Origin: Myotis daubentonii
Lineage: Eukaryota > Chordata > Mammalia > Chiroptera > Vespertilionidae
NCBI RefSeq assembly: GCF_963259705.1
Contig: NC_081844.1
Location: 12,571,715 to 12,635,714 of the forward strand
Direction: 5' to 3'
Length of the DNA stretch: 64,000 nucleotides
Shown here: in pieces, positions 31,040 through 42,600 of the stretch
Position numbering within the stretch: position 1 is the first letter of the stretch
Layout: every line of letters starts with the position of its first letter
Program-made: the position numbers and the translations under genes
The notes under the pieces: model-generated
The model's database searches: none
What the model was told of the DNA's origin: nothing
The model's input: the letters and a program-made list of their open reading frames with translations, nothing else

Positions 31040-32182
31040 AACAATGGCCTAATAAACCCTTTCTTTTAAAAAGACTTTTCAGCTGTGGAAGTTAAAATTT
31101 TTGTTTCACAGTTGCTTCCTGACTCACCAGGGAAATAAGACACAAATAACATAGTAAGAAATGTTGAGTACTAAAATGGAGGTCAAGCCATTGAATGTCT
31201 TTGAGTGTCTTTGAAAAAGTAGGAAGTAAATACATCTGGTTAATGGGTATTCTGCAAAAGTAAAAGATAGGGATAAAACAAACAAACAAAAAGGGCCCAT
31301 TCTTATTATCAGAACCTTCTTGGTTCCAAACCCTGAGTTTTCATTCCACCTTACATTCAGTTCCATCTAGAGCCCAGTGAAATGAACAATGTCATTCAGT
31401 AGCACGGAGGGCCAGACGGACCACTGTCTGCCGTGACTGGGCAATGGCATCCTTGGGTTTATAACAAACATGCTATTTAATAATACCTCATAACACTGTC
31501 AGATAAAGAAGATTCAGTGAAGTGTACTTCATGGTGACACCACATAAAACAGCATACTCTTCCTTTGATGACTGAGCAGGATTTCTTCCGTAGACATCCT
31601 CGGAGTCACAGGTCAACTATGATCATCATTGCAGGGAAATTGGAAAATAATGGCTTCAGGATGAAGGAGTGCTGAATGTGCCAGCGTTGATCTAATCATA
31701 GTTGCTGGGAACACATTTTAGTAGCTTGGGCTAATGAGCCTGTAAACAGTACCTGTGCACGCCTCTAAGTAAGTGGTTTCGACAGCCTTTCCTCTAGGGA
31801 ATTAAAGCCTAAGGAACTGGTGGGCTGGAGCACAGCAGGGTGGTCCAAGCCATATTTCATGCAAGCTCCTGTCTTTTGGATTAGTTATATTGCTGCCTTG
31901 TGCCTGCCTTCATATAACAATTTATAGAATGGGCATTCTAATGTTTTCTTGCTTCCCAGAAAGTTGTAGAGGGTAACTTTGTCTGCAGAGTAGCTTGAAA
32001 TATAAGCACTGTGTGAATATATAAATTTACCTGTGCTATTTATTTTCTTTGGATGGGTGTTATTTATTTTCTTTGGATGGCGAGGCCATTCTGAAATAAG
32101 TTGCTACAGTTCCTAACCTTAGAATTGAATGGCAAATTTATAATAATGGAACTGTAGGCTTATAAAATCAATAGGAATACAG
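31040..32182. other. Unannotated stretch with a tandem duplication
   Basis: No repeat family recognised. A 23-bp unit (TTATTTATTTTCTTTGGATGG-type) is duplicated at 32036-32081. Confidence 0.45.
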
Positions 32183-32383
32183 GTCAGTATCTCTCAAAAG
32201 TGTGGTCTCCAGGTGGTTTTCTTTAGAGGCACTTGGAGGGGCTACATTATTTAAAATACATATGTCTGGGGCTCACCCAAACCTACTGACTCAGAATGTT
32301 AGGCAGTTAAGGTCTAGAAATCTGAATTTAACCAGCTTCTTTGATGCATCTTGTGTGTAGTAACATTCAACAGCCACTGGTTT
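32183..32383 (+). mobile_element. MER5A-like hAT-Charlie remnant
   Basis: CTCTCAAAAGTGTGGTCTCC...GGGGCTCACCCAAACCTACT...GACTCAGAATGTT...AACAGCCACTGG follows the MER5A order. Old, non-coding. Confidence 0.72.
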
Positions 32384-32579
32384 AGTCCTTAAAAAGCAAA
32401 ATAGAACAAAACCTGAAGGGCAAGCCATGTATTGTGTAGAAGACTCCTTTACTTACTTCTGTACATAGTTCCTGTACCTGCGTGAAGCAAGCTCCTGAGT
32501 GAGCCCAGAGCTCTGCCCAAGCTGATGACCTTAGCGGTGTGTGTGTATGGTGGTGGTGGTGGTGGGGGAACAGAGGCAC

Positions 32580-33480
32580 CCACTGACCCTGATGGTCCTC
32601 ATTTATCCTTCAACACTCAGCTTACTCCAGGCAGCCTTGACTTGCCTTTGTTGCTCTTATCTCTGGTGTAATTTTGTTTGCTATTTTAAAAATTATTTTT
32701 AATTGTGCTAAAGTATACATAACATACAGTAGATCACCTTAACCAGATCAGTTCAGCGGCAGTACGTGCATTCACATTGCTGTGCAACCATCCCCACCAT
32801 CCATCTGCAGAATTCTTTTCATTTTGCAAAATGGAAACTCTGTCCCCGTCAAGCACTAACTCCCCATTTGCCCCTCCTCCCAGTCCCTGACAACCCTCGT
32901 TCTACTTCCTGTCTCTACGAATTTGACTTACTCTGGTCATATAAGTAGAATCACACAGTATTTGTCTTTTTGTAACTGGCTTACTTCACTTAGCATCATG
33001 TCCTCAACATTCATCCATGTTGTGGCATGTGTCAGAATTTCCTTCCTTTGCAAGGTTGATTAATATCTCATTGTGTGCATACTCATGCCATGTTTTGTTT
33101 ATCCATTCCTCTGTTGGTGGATACCTGGGTTGCTTCCACGTTTGGCTATTGTGAACAATGCTGCTGTGAACCTGGGTGCACAAATGCCTTTTTGAGACTC
33201 CACTTTCAATTTTTTGAACTTAGACCTGCAATTGCTGCATCATATAGTAATTCTATTACTAGTTTTTTTGAGAAACCACCATATTGTTTCCCATAGTGGC
33301 TCTCTGGTGTAATTTTGCATTGATTTGTGTGATTATCTGAATGTCTTCCCCAGAGCTGGGGTAGTGTTATTTTTTGCCAAGTCACCTTCTGTATCTCAGT
33401 ATCCAGATTCTAGAACAACAATGCCGGGCACATGGTAGTCACTGAAATATCTGATGATTTAATGGACGAGTCAGCCTAAT
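32580..33480 (+). mobile_element. L2 3' end, split by an L1 insertion
   Basis: Left part 32580-32659 (CAACACTCAGCTTACTCCAG...) and right part 33318-33480 (...CAACAATGCCGGGCACATGGTAGTCAC) form one L2-like tail. The interrupting L1 has a 17-bp TSD. Confidence 0.6.
32677..33300 (-). mobile_element. L1 3' end, antisense, 17-bp TSD
   Basis: TSD TCTCTGGTGTAATTTTG is perfect at 32660-32676 and 33301-33317. Text such as TCACACAGTATTTGTCTTTTT, CATTCATCCATGTTGTGGCA and GGCTATTGTGAACAATGCTG is the antisense of the L1 ORF2 end and 3' UTR. 5'-truncated. Confidence 0.92.
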
Positions 33481-33739
33481 ATGAACACAGTATTGTAGAG
33501 AGACTCAGTCTCTGCACTTAATGAGTTGACAAATTGGTTGGTGGGATGTGATGCATACAAGGCAGAGAGCAAATAAAGGAAGGATGTAATTATATACTAA
33601 ATTGTGGTTCTGCTTTTAATCATAGGAGGAGTTGAGAGGAGATATTTTTGTGGGAGGGCAGTCAAGAAAAGATGGGTAAGTTTGGAACAGAAGGAAGAAA
33701 GTCAATTTAGGGAGAGGAAACAGCCCTCCTCCTCCCCCA
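33481..33739. other. Unannotated interval
   Basis: Purine-rich, no family recognised. Confidence 0.4.
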
Positions 33740-34110
33740 CCTCCTAATTTTATTGCGGTATAGTCGATAAATAAAAACTGTATATGTTTAAGGTATGTAA
33801 CTTGATGTTTTGATGTCCATATACATTATGAAATGATCACCACAACCACACTAATCAACATATCCATCACTTCACATAGTTGCTTTTCACACAAGTGTGG
33901 TGATAACACTTCATATTTACCTGCTTAGCAAATTTCAAGTACTCAAAACAGTGTTGTTAAGTATAGCCACCATGCTGTACACTAGATACAGAACTTATTC
34001 ATCTTACATAACTGAAACTTTGCTACCCTTGACCAACATCTCCCTCCCTCTAGCCCTTGGCAACCACCATTCTACTTCTGCCTCCATGAGTGTGACTATT
34101 TTATTTTTTA

Positions 34111-34546
34111 AAATATTTTTATTGATTTCAGAGAGGAAGGGAGAGGGAGAGAGAGATAGAAACATCAATAGCCCTAGCCAGTTTGGCTCAGTGAATAGAG
34201 TGTCAGCCTGTGGACTGAAGGTCCAGGGTTTGATTCCAGTCAGGGCACATACCTGAGTTTCAGGCTCACTCTCCAGTGGGGAGCATGCAGGAGGCAGTCG
34301 ATCAATGATTCTCATCATTGGTGTTTCTATCTCATTCTCCCTCTCCCTTCTTCTCTGAAATAAAAAAGAAATATTTTTTAAAAAGAGAAACATCAATGAT
34401 GAGAGAGAATCATTGATCAGCTGCCTCCTGCATGGCCCCTACTGGGGATCAAGCCCACAACCCAGGCATGTGCCATGACTGGGAATTGAACTGTGACATC
34501 TTAGTTCATAGGTTGATGCTCAACCACTGAGCCATAGCAGCTGGGC
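34111..34546 (-). mobile_element. Ves SINE (minus), split by a second Ves SINE
   Basis: Left part 34111-34169 (ATTTTTATTGATTTCAGAGAGG...) and right part 34386-34546 (...CCACTGAGCCATAGCAGCTGGG) form one older Ves copy on the minus strand. Confidence 0.93.
34170..34385 (+). mobile_element. Ves SINE inserted in a Ves SINE, 12-bp TSD
   Basis: Plus-strand copy starting GCCCTAGCCAGTTTGGCTCA, ending in an A-rich tail. TSD AGAAACATCAAT at 34158-34169 and 34386-34397. Opposite orientation to its host copy, giving an inverted Ves pair. Confidence 0.95.
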
Positions 34547-34692
34547 AGTGAGTGTGACATAAGTGAGATCATGCAGTGTTTTTCTTTCTACGTCTGGCTT
34601 ATTTCACTTAGTGTAATGTCCTTCAGGTTGATCTATGTTGTTACAAATAGCAGGATTTCCACTTTTTAAAGTTTGAGTAATATTTTATTGTA

Positions 34693-35239
34693 CTAGAGGC
34701 CCGGTGCACAAAATTCCTTTGGGATCAGGCCTAAACCGGCAGTCGGACATCCCTCTCACAATCTGGGACTGCTGGCTCCCAACTGCTTGCCTGCCTGCCT
34801 GCCTGCCTGATTGCCCCTAACCACTTCTGCCTGCCAGCCTGATCACACCCTAACCACTCCCCTGCCAGCCTGATCGACACCTAACTGCTCCCCTGAGGGC
34901 CCAATTGCCCCCAACTGCCCTCCCCTGCTGGCCTGGTCACCCCTAACTGCCCTCCCCTGCTGTCCTGGTCCCCCCAAGTGACCTCCCCTGCTGGCCTGGT
35001 TGACCCTAACTGTCCTCCCCTGCCAACCTGGTCACCCCTAACTGCCCTCCCCTGCAGGCCTGGTCCTCCCAACTGCCCTCCCTCCCCTGCAGGCCTGGTC
35101 ACCCCCAACTGCCCTCCCCTGCTGGCCTGGTTGCCCCTAACTGCTCTCCCCTGCTGGCCATCTTGTGACCACATGGTGGTGGCCATCTTGTTCGAGGGTG
35201 TGATGGTCAATTTGTATATTACTGCTTTATTATAAAGGA
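34693..35239 (-). mobile_element. Helitron (HeliBat type) with internal minisatellite
   Basis: Minus-strand end ...TTTTGTGCACCGGGCCTCTAG at 34693 and start TCCTTTATAATAAAGCAG at 35239, between A and T of the antisense L1. Internal minisatellite units of CCTAACTGCCCTCCCCTGCT type at 34777-35160. Confidence 0.95.
34777..35160. repeat. Minisatellite inside the Helitron
   Basis: Eight or more diverged units about 30-42 bp long (AACTGCCCTCCCCTGCTGGC + CTGGTC...CCCT). A 109-codon Gly/Gln-rich minus-strand frame is its translation artefact. Similar but fewer units are in the Helitron at 8709-9141. Confidence 0.88.
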
Positions 35240-35525
35240 TATATATACCACAATTTCTTTATCCATTCGTCTATTGATGAACACTTAGGTTGTTTTTATG
35301 TCTTAACTACTGTGAATAATGCTGCAATGAACATGGGAATGCAGATTTCTCTTCGAGATACTGATTTCATTTCTTTTGGATACACACACAGAATTGGAAT
35401 TGCTGGGTCATATGGTAGTTCTATTTTTAATTTTTTGAAGAACCTTCATACTGTTTTCCATAATGACTGTACCAGTTTACATTCCTACCAGCAGTGCACA
35501 AGGGGAGGAAACAGTCTTCACTTGT

Positions 35526-35769
35526 GATTTTTTTCCTGGGGGGTCCACATTGGAAGCCTGGCTGTAGGCTTAACTAAGGAGTCTGAAGACAGCAGCTCAG
35601 GGACAGCAGTATGCAATGTGGATGAGGAGTGGGCATGGAGGATGTAGGAAGCAGTCCCACTTGACAATTAAGCAGGCAGGTAGTGCAAGGGGATCTGGCA
35701 AGTCTTGCTTCAGGAGACACTGCCACAGCCACACCCTGGCCCAGGACTTGGCAATAGGTATAACAGGGC
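35526..35769. other. Unannotated interval
   Basis: Single-copy-looking sequence between two antisense L1 tails. Confidence 0.4.
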
Positions 35770-36045
35770 TGGGGTCTCAGTATTTGTCTTTTTGTGACTG
35801 GCTTACTTCACTGAGCATCATGTCCTCAACAATCATTCATGTTGTGGCAGGTGTCAGAATTTCCTTCCTTTGTAAGGTTGACTAATATTTCATTGTGTGT
35901 ATACTGCATACCATGCTTTGTTTATCCATTCCTCTGTTGATGGACACCTGGATTGCTTCCATGTTTGGCTATTGTGAACAATGCTGCTGTGAACCTGGGG
36001 TATACAAATACTTTTTTGAGACTCCACTTTCAAGTCTTTGAACCT
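35770..36045 (-). mobile_element. L1 3' fragment, antisense
   Basis: Nearly the same text as 32955-33215 (CAGTATTTGTCTTTTTGTGA, TTGGCTATTGTGAACAATGC, TTTTTGAGACTCCACTTTCA). A separate truncated copy or segment of the same old L1 family. Confidence 0.85.
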
Positions 36046-37264
36046 TAGGCAAGAACTGGGGATGAGGGAGAGGGAGTATAGCTTCATCCTAAGAACTCAG
36101 GCACAAGATGAAGCACTGGCAGGTGTGGTCTTTTTAGCCCTGAACATCCCTAGCCCATGGAATTTGGCCTGTATGGATAAGTTCCAGAGCTGGGGCAGGG
36201 CTGCATCTGCTAGGAGGGAGTGCAGCAGCCAGCTGTGGGGAGGTAGGAGAAGAAGGCAGAGGAAGAGGGTCTGGGGACAGGAGCAGCATAAAAACAGGTG
36301 AACAGGTGAGTGGGGAATGAAGTGGAAGAGTGACCTGACTGGCTGAGAAAGCAGAGACCGGCTGCCAGGGGGACAAGGCTGGACACAGGCTGATGTGGAG
36401 GCAGGGTGGGGCCTGGATGCCAGGTGGAAGCATTCTCTTATTTCACACACCTCCTCCTTGAGTGAAGAGGGAAATAAATCATTGTTCAATATTTGAGCTT
36501 AGAATTCCTAGGGGAGACAGCAGTCTCTTTAACAAAGACCTTGATGGGGCAACTTGATTGTGAAAAAATGGAACTCAGGGCCTCTGTGGCCAGGGTCAGG
36601 TGTGACTCAAAAGTCAGCTAATTAACTACGCCAAAGAAATGAACAGAAAATTTTGTTATGAGGAGTGAGAAAGTTCTGGAAGAACTGTAGGAAAAAGGGT
36701 GAGTGAGGGAGGTGTGGCTTGGGTTTTCTAGGAAGCAAGTACTGAGAAAGAGGTTAGTGTTCAGGATGTCTGTTAAGCAGGGCTCACTGTGTCAAAACTA
36801 TGGGAAGAAGCAAAATTAACACAGGGGGAGGCTCAGCTGTGCCCTACAGCCTCAGCAGGCCCTGAGGAGAAGTCTGGAGCTGAAATGGCCTGTTAGAGTT
36901 GTCTCTAGTTGGGCTGAAATGCCTGGGTCCTCCATCAGTCATTGGACATGGGCCACCTCAGAAGGTGTGGCCTTGAGTGCACCCTGGAAGAGATGACTGC
37001 TGGAGGTTGTCCACTCAAGCATTCTCAGAAGCTCGACAACAGATCCTTCCTTGAAGGACATTGGGGCTGAGCATCTGCCTGTCCAACACAGGTTCTAGGG
37101 CTTTGGGAAGACATTAGGTTCTACATCATATGTGGGATGGGTTTTGAGCTGATTTTCAATTATACTGTGAAGGACAAGGAAACTCTAGCAAGGTAGACTT
37201 GGAAATATTGAGGGGTTAATATTTATCTAGGTTATTAGGGTAACAAGACTTTAAGAAGGCTCCC
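36046..37264. other. Unannotated stretch, purine-rich
   Basis: GGGGAGGTAGGAGAAGAAGG and similar text at 36239-36270; long minus-strand frames (130 and 99 codons) here are compositional. No repeat or exon recognised. Confidence 0.4.
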
Positions 37265-37760
37265 AATCACTCTTGCCACCTGGTAGTCAAAGTCCTGTGC
37301 GGTCCACTCCCACACTGAATAGAGTTGGCCTGTGCAATCAAGAGGATATTACGGAACTGATGGTGTGTGATTTCTGAGGCTAGGTGAGAATAAGACATTG
37401 TGACTCCCATCTGGTTCTTTCTTGAATCATGCCCTCTGGGGAAACCAGCCACCATCCTGTCAGGACACAAGCAGTCCTCTGGAGAAGTCCATGGGGCAAT
37501 GAACTACATCTGCCAACAACCAGCACCAACTTGCCAACCATGAAATTAGAGCCTCTAGTCCCACTCAAGTCTCCAATGATTGCAGCCATAGCTGTCACCT
37601 TGACTGTAACCTCATGAGAGAACAATAGCTGGGAGCCAGAAAGCCACCTAAGGTGCCCTGAGTTTTGCCTCACAGAAAATGAGAGGCAATACGCAGTTCA
37701 ACATGTTGAGTTACATCATTAAGTTTTGGGGCAACTTGTCATTGATCAAGAGATAACTAC
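37265..37760 (+). mobile_element. MLT1-like MaLR LTR
   Basis: Elements in order: CTTGAATCATGCCCTCTGGG, ATTGCAGCCATAGCTGTCACC, TTGACTGTAACCTCATGAGA, GGGAGCCAGAAAGCCACC, AAGTTTTGGGGCAACTTGTC, AAGAGATAAC. Confidence 0.78.
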
Positions 37761-38093
37761 TGCCTTGTGCTCTTAGTCAAAACTTATATTTTGGATAATT
37801 ATCTCAACTCCATGCCCCACTCTCACATACACATTGTGTGTTGTACTCAGAGAGAAGTGTGTCCCTTTTCTCTCAGACACTTTAAAGCACTACTTCAGTA
37901 ACACTTTTCCAAGGTTGTTGTGTACTAAAGCAACTTAAATATAGAATTCCAAATCCTGGAGCCATATGTATTTCTAACATAGACCAATATAGGAAAAAAA
38001 CAGTTGCTTGTACACATAAGGTACTTGTTCAATTCCCATCCAACTTAAAAACCACACAACATTTTGACTTTATTTTATTAAAAATAAAAAAAC
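37761..38093. other. Unannotated interval
   Basis: AT-rich, nothing recognised. Confidence 0.4.
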
Positions 38094-38332
38094 AGCCCTG
38101 ACTGGTTTGGCTCAGTGGATAGAGCGTCGGCCTGCGGACAGAAGGGTCCCAGGTTCGATTCCGGTCAGGGGCATGTGCCTTGGTTGTGGGCACATCCCCA
38201 GCGGCGGGTGTGTAGGAGGCGGCTGATCGATGTTTCTCTTTCTTCGATGTTTCTGACTCTCTATTCCTCTCCCTTCTTCTCTGTAAAAAAATCAATAAAA
38301 TATTAAAAACAAAACAAAACAAAAAAAACACA
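38094..38332 (+). mobile_element. Ves SINE, young subtype
   Basis: Head GCCCTGACTGGTTTGGCTCA, box B GGTTCGATTCCGG, tail AAATCAATAAAATATT then (AAAAC)n. Well preserved. Confidence 0.95.
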
Positions 38333-40070
38333 CAGATAGATATAACATGCCAGTATATTTACAGCAGAATTTTTAAAGATGCTATGAGATGTAAGATGTA
38401 AGCCTTGTGCATCATGACTAATTTATGAATGATTATCATGCCTGCTGTGTATCACTGATTGATGTTTAAGACAATTGGACCACAAATAGATTCAAACAAT
38501 GAAAATATCCAAACCAGTCACATGCACAATGTTGTTTTCACCAACAAACATGAAGCTATAGTGGTAGTAGATAACAGGCTGTCGATGATGGAACAACAGA
38601 AAAAAAAAAAAAGAATGAATTATCCATGGCTAGTAATTGCTAATAAATTAATAAGGTCACACATTCTCAAAATGTCTATGATAATGAGTATGAAAAATAA
38701 AGAAAATAAGAATCAAGTTATGTCAAAGGACCAAATAGATTATTTTAGGTAAAACAAAACTTGCCACATGTATGGTATACCCAGGATCACATCATCTCTC
38801 TCTAAAGCAGTTTCAAATACTAAGGTTGGACAGTGAGATGAAACCAAAGGCAGAAGGGTCTGGTGGAGAAAGAGTGAGTTTAAGCAATTTGGCATTATTA
38901 GAGGAATGAAAAATGTCAACAATCCAACAAGCTCTGAGCTGGCGTTAATGTGATCCACACTCCAGCCAGGGCCCAGCATTGGGAACATCCAAAAGGACTC
39001 CCATCAGGAGTCTTTGATGCAGAGGCAGGAAATCCTATCCACAGGGTGGAACTCCCCACTGTTTTCTCTGGGACTTTATCAGCTCTCCATAGGCTCACAA
39101 CCTGGCCCTTAGCTGCTTCTCATCCACTGGCATGCTGGATAATTATGTCCTCCAAATCCACGGTGACTCTCAAAGGTCCAGCTAGAAGGCTGGGGTCCCT
39201 AGGCCCTTTACAAGTCCTTGCCTTGCCCTAAATCACCGCTATTATTTGGCCCCTGAAAACCTACTCCCTGAGCGTTGGAGTTTTCTCCACCCAAGCAAAG
39301 GGGGCCTTTCCAACTGGGACTTCCTCCCTACTGGCAGTGAGCAGTGCGGCCCCTGAGCTTTCTCAGAGTTGATGATTCTGCAAACTCCCAGTGGTAGTCC
39401 TGATCTTTCTGATGTCCAGTCGCCTTTGTCACTGACTTAGACCAAGTTCCCATGAGGAAGGAAGGAAGCTGCTTGGGGAAATTCTGCTCTGTGCTGCACC
39501 AATGATCTTCCCCTGACTCACCTCCCACCATGAGGATGCAGGTCCCTCCTCTTTTAAAGCAAGCTCCCTTTACCTTCCTGTCAAGAGGCTTGGGGCCTAC
39601 ATTTTTCTCCTTTCCTTTGTGCAGGAATCTTAATACTATGCCTGAACATGACTCTGACCTCTAAGTTTCTGTCCAGGGACAGTTATGAGGAGGGACAGCC
39701 AGAGTTCTGAAGTGGGGATGAAGGTTAACATTAACTCACGTTGCCAGCCTGGACCTATTTTAGGCAAAAGAGTCTTTTATTTTTTTCTTCCTCAGGCTCA
39801 TTTCCAAAGCATTGTTTGTAGCTTATGTCTGAAAATAAAAAAAGAAAAGAAAATACTAATTTTAAGTCTGACCCTTGCAAAGGTCTAAATTTGTCCTGGG
39901 AACTAAGGTTATAAGATAGAACAAGCCCATTTGTGGTCGCATATGGCCAAAAGATAAGTAAGCATTCAGTCCACACACAGATCTGAACAAGGCATTTCTT
40001 TCCTAATAATAAAGTTCAAGGTCCCATCACAGTGTACAGGGCTCTTCAAGACCTGACTCTACCCAGCTTT
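38333..40070. other. Unannotated stretch, ~1.7 kb
   Basis: 38400-38760 is A-rich with a 97-codon frame at 38459-38752 lacking a domain. 38930-39740 is moderately GC-rich without recognised repeats. No splice-bounded exon with a recognisable product was found. Confidence 0.4.
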
Positions 40071-40087
40071 TCAAACTATCTTCTTTA

Positions 40088-40303
40088 AGTATGTTTTTTT
40101 TAGATAGAAAGAAAGGGAGAGGGAGAGATAGAAACACTGATGAGAGAGACACATCGATGAGAGAGACTCATCGGTTGCTCCTCCTGCGCACCCCTTACTG
40201 GAATCGGTCCTGCAACCTGGGCATGTGCCCTGACCGGGAATTGAACCTGGGACCTCTTGATCCATGGGATGATGTTCAATCCACTGAGCCACACCAGCCA
40301 GGC
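40088..40303 (-). mobile_element. Ves SINE, 17-bp TSD
   Basis: TSD TCAAACTATCTTCTTTA is perfect at 40071-40087 and 40304-40320. Reverse-complement Ves ending CCACTGAGCCACACCAGCCAGG. Confidence 0.97.
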
Positions 40304-40381
40304 TCAAACTATCTTCTTTACCCACAAGGAAGATGTCTCCAGGCCTGTAATGGCTCTGATTGTGTCACTCCCTCAGTCTTG

Positions 40382-41117
40382 TGTGGTGGTTAACTTTATG
40401 TGTCAATGTGACTGGACTGTGGGATGTCCAGATAGCTGGTAATATATTATTTCTGGTCTAGACTGTGAGGGTGTGAGGGTTTTCCCTGAGAGATTAGTAT
40501 TTGAATTAGTGAGCTGAGTAAAATTGATTGCCCTCCCTAATGTGGGTAGGCATCAGCCAATTCTTTGAGGGTCTGAATAGAACAAAGTCATAAGAAAGAG
40601 TGAATTTGCTCTCTTGAGCTGGGGTCTCCAACTTCTCCTGTCCTGGTTCTTGGGCTTTTGGACTCAGACTGAATTACACCACTAGCTTTTCTGGTTCTCC
40701 AGATTATAGAGGGCGGGTCATGGGACTTCTGGGCCTCCACAACCGTGTGAGCCAGTTCCTATAATAAATCTCCTCTTCCATGTATAGCGGGGCCTTGACT
40801 TACGAGTGTCCTGACTAACGAGTTTTTTGAGATACGAGCCGTCTCTTGGCTGATTTTTTGCTTTGAGTTGCGAGCTAAAATTCGGGTTACGAGCCAGCTT
40901 CAGATACCCCACCGCTAGTTGGCACAGTGAACATCAGAGTGAACGCCACAACATCAGCCCAGCACCACGTGTCTCACTCGTTCACTTTTGATTTGACATA
41001 CGAGTAATTTGAGTTACGAGCTCAGTCACGGAACGAATTAAACTCGTAAGTCAAGGCCCCACCGTATCTCCATAATATCCTACTGGCTCTGTTTCTCTGG
41101 AGAACCCTGTCTCATAC
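40382..41117 (+). mobile_element. MLT2-like ERVL LTR, interrupted by a MITE
   Basis: Starts TGTGGTGGTTAACTTTATGT and includes GATTGCCCTCCCTAATGTGG, ATAATAAATCTCCTCTTCCA (polyadenylation signal) and CTGGCTCTGTTTCTCTGGAG; ends GAACCCTGTCTCATACA. An ancient LTR split near its 3' end by the mariner element. Confidence 0.8.
40785..41064 (+). mobile_element. Tc1/mariner non-autonomous element, TA TSD
   Basis: Inverted ends TAGCGGGGCCTTGACTTACG and CGTAAGTCAAGGCCCCACCG around 280 bp, with TA on both sides (40783-40784, 41065-41066). Internal repeated words ACGAGTT/ACGAGC reinforce self-complementarity. No transposase. Confidence 0.9.
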
Positions 41118-41400
41118 ATCTTGAATGCCTGTTTCCTTTGACTTCCTGTGAGCTCCTGTTTGTCCTTCACAAGGCAGATTAAGTACCATTGTTCTGGTAA
41201 CACTTTCCCGGCTCCTCCCACAGAGAGTCAGTACCTCCCTCTGTTCTGCTTCCACTTTGTCCACACCTCATGTGGTTGCACTGAAATGATTTATTAGATG
41301 TTTTCCTGCCCTGAGCTCTTCCAGGATGAGCTTTATTCATTTTTTATTCTCAGCACAGAGTAGACACTCAATACATGTTATAGAATTAAATGAATGAATA
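41118..41400 (+). mobile_element. L2 3' end
   Basis: CCTGCCCTGAGCTCTTCCAG...TTATTCTCAGCACAGAGTAG...ACACTCAATACATGTTATAG then AATGAATGAATAAATGAA, the LINE-2 tail. Confidence 0.75.
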
Positions 41401-41825
41401 AATGAAGTCTCGATTGGCATGGTAATTTTGGGTGTTCAGGTCTAGCATGGCCTAATTAGAAGCATAGAAGAGGGAATAGGAGAGGCAGAAGATGCATGTT
41501 GAATAGGAAGATGGGAGACACTAAGGCGAACTTAATTTTCCTAGTAATTTTGCCTCAGATTTGTTCTGCCTAAAAGGGTGTCTTATATGGGAATGACTGA
41601 CTTTTGAATCAATCTTTGATCATTGGTCCTTTATGGGTATTTCTCAGGAAGCTCATTCTTCACATAACCTAAATCTTGAGTTAGGTGGTGATCAGATTTG
41701 GATTTCCAAATTTACTATGTAACTTATTTAATTCTGATATGGTAATAATAATACCTTACAACCATGTGGAATTTTTCATCTTGAAACCTCAAAGTATTTT
41801 TTAATGATCTCTCTCTCTCTCTCTC
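41401..41825. other. Unannotated interval
   Basis: No family recognised; (TC)n at 41811-41826 leads into a Ves SINE. Confidence 0.4.
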
Positions 41826-42038
41826 TGTTTTTTTTTTTTTAAATTGATTTCAGAGAGGAAGAGAGAAGGAGAGAGATAGAAACATCAATGATGAGAAAAA
41901 ATTATTGATTGGCTGCCTCCTGCACACTGCCCCCTGGGGATCAAGCCAGAAATCCAGGCATGTGCCCTGACCCAGAATTGAACCTGGACCTCCTGGTTCA
42001 CAGGTTGATGCTCAACCACTGAGCCACACCGGCCAAGC
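41826..42038 (-). mobile_element. Ves SINE, older subtype
   Basis: AAATTGATTTCAGAGAGGAAG at left, CCACTGAGCCACACCGGCCA at right. CCTCAAA(G/T)TA flanks both ends as a decayed TSD. Confidence 0.93.
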
Positions 42039-42166
42039 CCTCAAATTACTTTCTAAATATTAATAGACATGAATAGCCCCAAGTATTTGATGTTATTGCA
42101 CACATTTCTTCACTGGGTAAGGGTATGATGGAGAGTTAGCTAACTTGCCAAGAGGATATATAGACT

Positions 42167-42310
42167 ATTAGTTTTTAAAACCACTTTTCATTATGGAATA
42201 TAGTAAACATCTACAAAAGTGGGGAGAACAGTATAATGAACATCAATGTGGCTACTATCCAACTATGAACTCATGGCCAATCTTGTTTTACCTTCTTTAC
42301 CCTCCCATGT
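42167..42310 (-). mobile_element. Possible old LINE 3' fragment
   Basis: ACAAAAGTGGGGAGAACAGT-ATAATGAAC...AACTCATGGCCAATCTTGTT is text common to old mammalian L1 3' ends. Class not confirmed. Confidence 0.45.
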
Positions 42311-42483
42311 TATTTTGATGCATATCTCAGGTATCATAGATTTTCATTCATAAATATGTCAATAGCTTGAAATGATAAGTATAGTTTGGGTTGGAAAGAG
42401 AAATGTTTGATTCTCTTCTTTTATTTGCTTGATTTTAAAATAATGAGTTAGTTTTTAGCATCATTCAATAGTAACCAATTAGA

Positions 42484-42600
42484 TTAATATAGCTTTATTG
42501 AGGAATAAGTGACATAAACTGCATGTATTTAAAGTGTGCAATTTAATGAGTTTTGACAAATGTATACATGTGTGAAACCTCATGATAGTTATAAAAATGA
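42484..42600 (-). mobile_element. Old L1 3' UTR fragment, antisense
   Basis: TTTATTGAGGAATAAGTGAC, AACTGCATGTATTTAAAGTG, TGAGTTTTGACAAATGTATA: an antisense L1M-type tail. Confidence 0.65.

Larger units (their letters stand above)
33740..35525 (-). mobile_element. L1 3' end, antisense, carrying SINEs and a Helitron
   Basis: Pieces 33740-34104, 34548-34692 and 35240-35525 read as one antisense L1 tail: TTGATGTTTTGATGTCCATA..., GTCTGGCTTATTTCACTTAG..., GCTGGGTCATATGGTAGTTC. Insertions are two Ves SINEs (34111-34546) and a Helitron (34693-35239). Confidence 0.9.

Noticed and set aside
30760..31069. Poly-Ser, poly-Leu and poly-Arg reading frames
   Set aside because: They are translations of the TTC/TTCTCC microsatellite in different frames, with no flanking domain.
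34777..35160. CRISPR-like array
   Set aside because: Repeats are diverged and contiguous without unique spacers, inside a Helitron in a mammalian genome.
36097..36489. 130-codon Pro/Ser/Leu-rich frame
   Set aside because: Produced by a purine-rich plus strand; an overlapping 99-codon frame in another register shows the same bias.
37552..37562. Helitron end-like GAGCCTCTAG
   Set aside because: It lacks the preceding hairpin and TGCACCGGG, and sits inside a continuous MLT1-like LTR.
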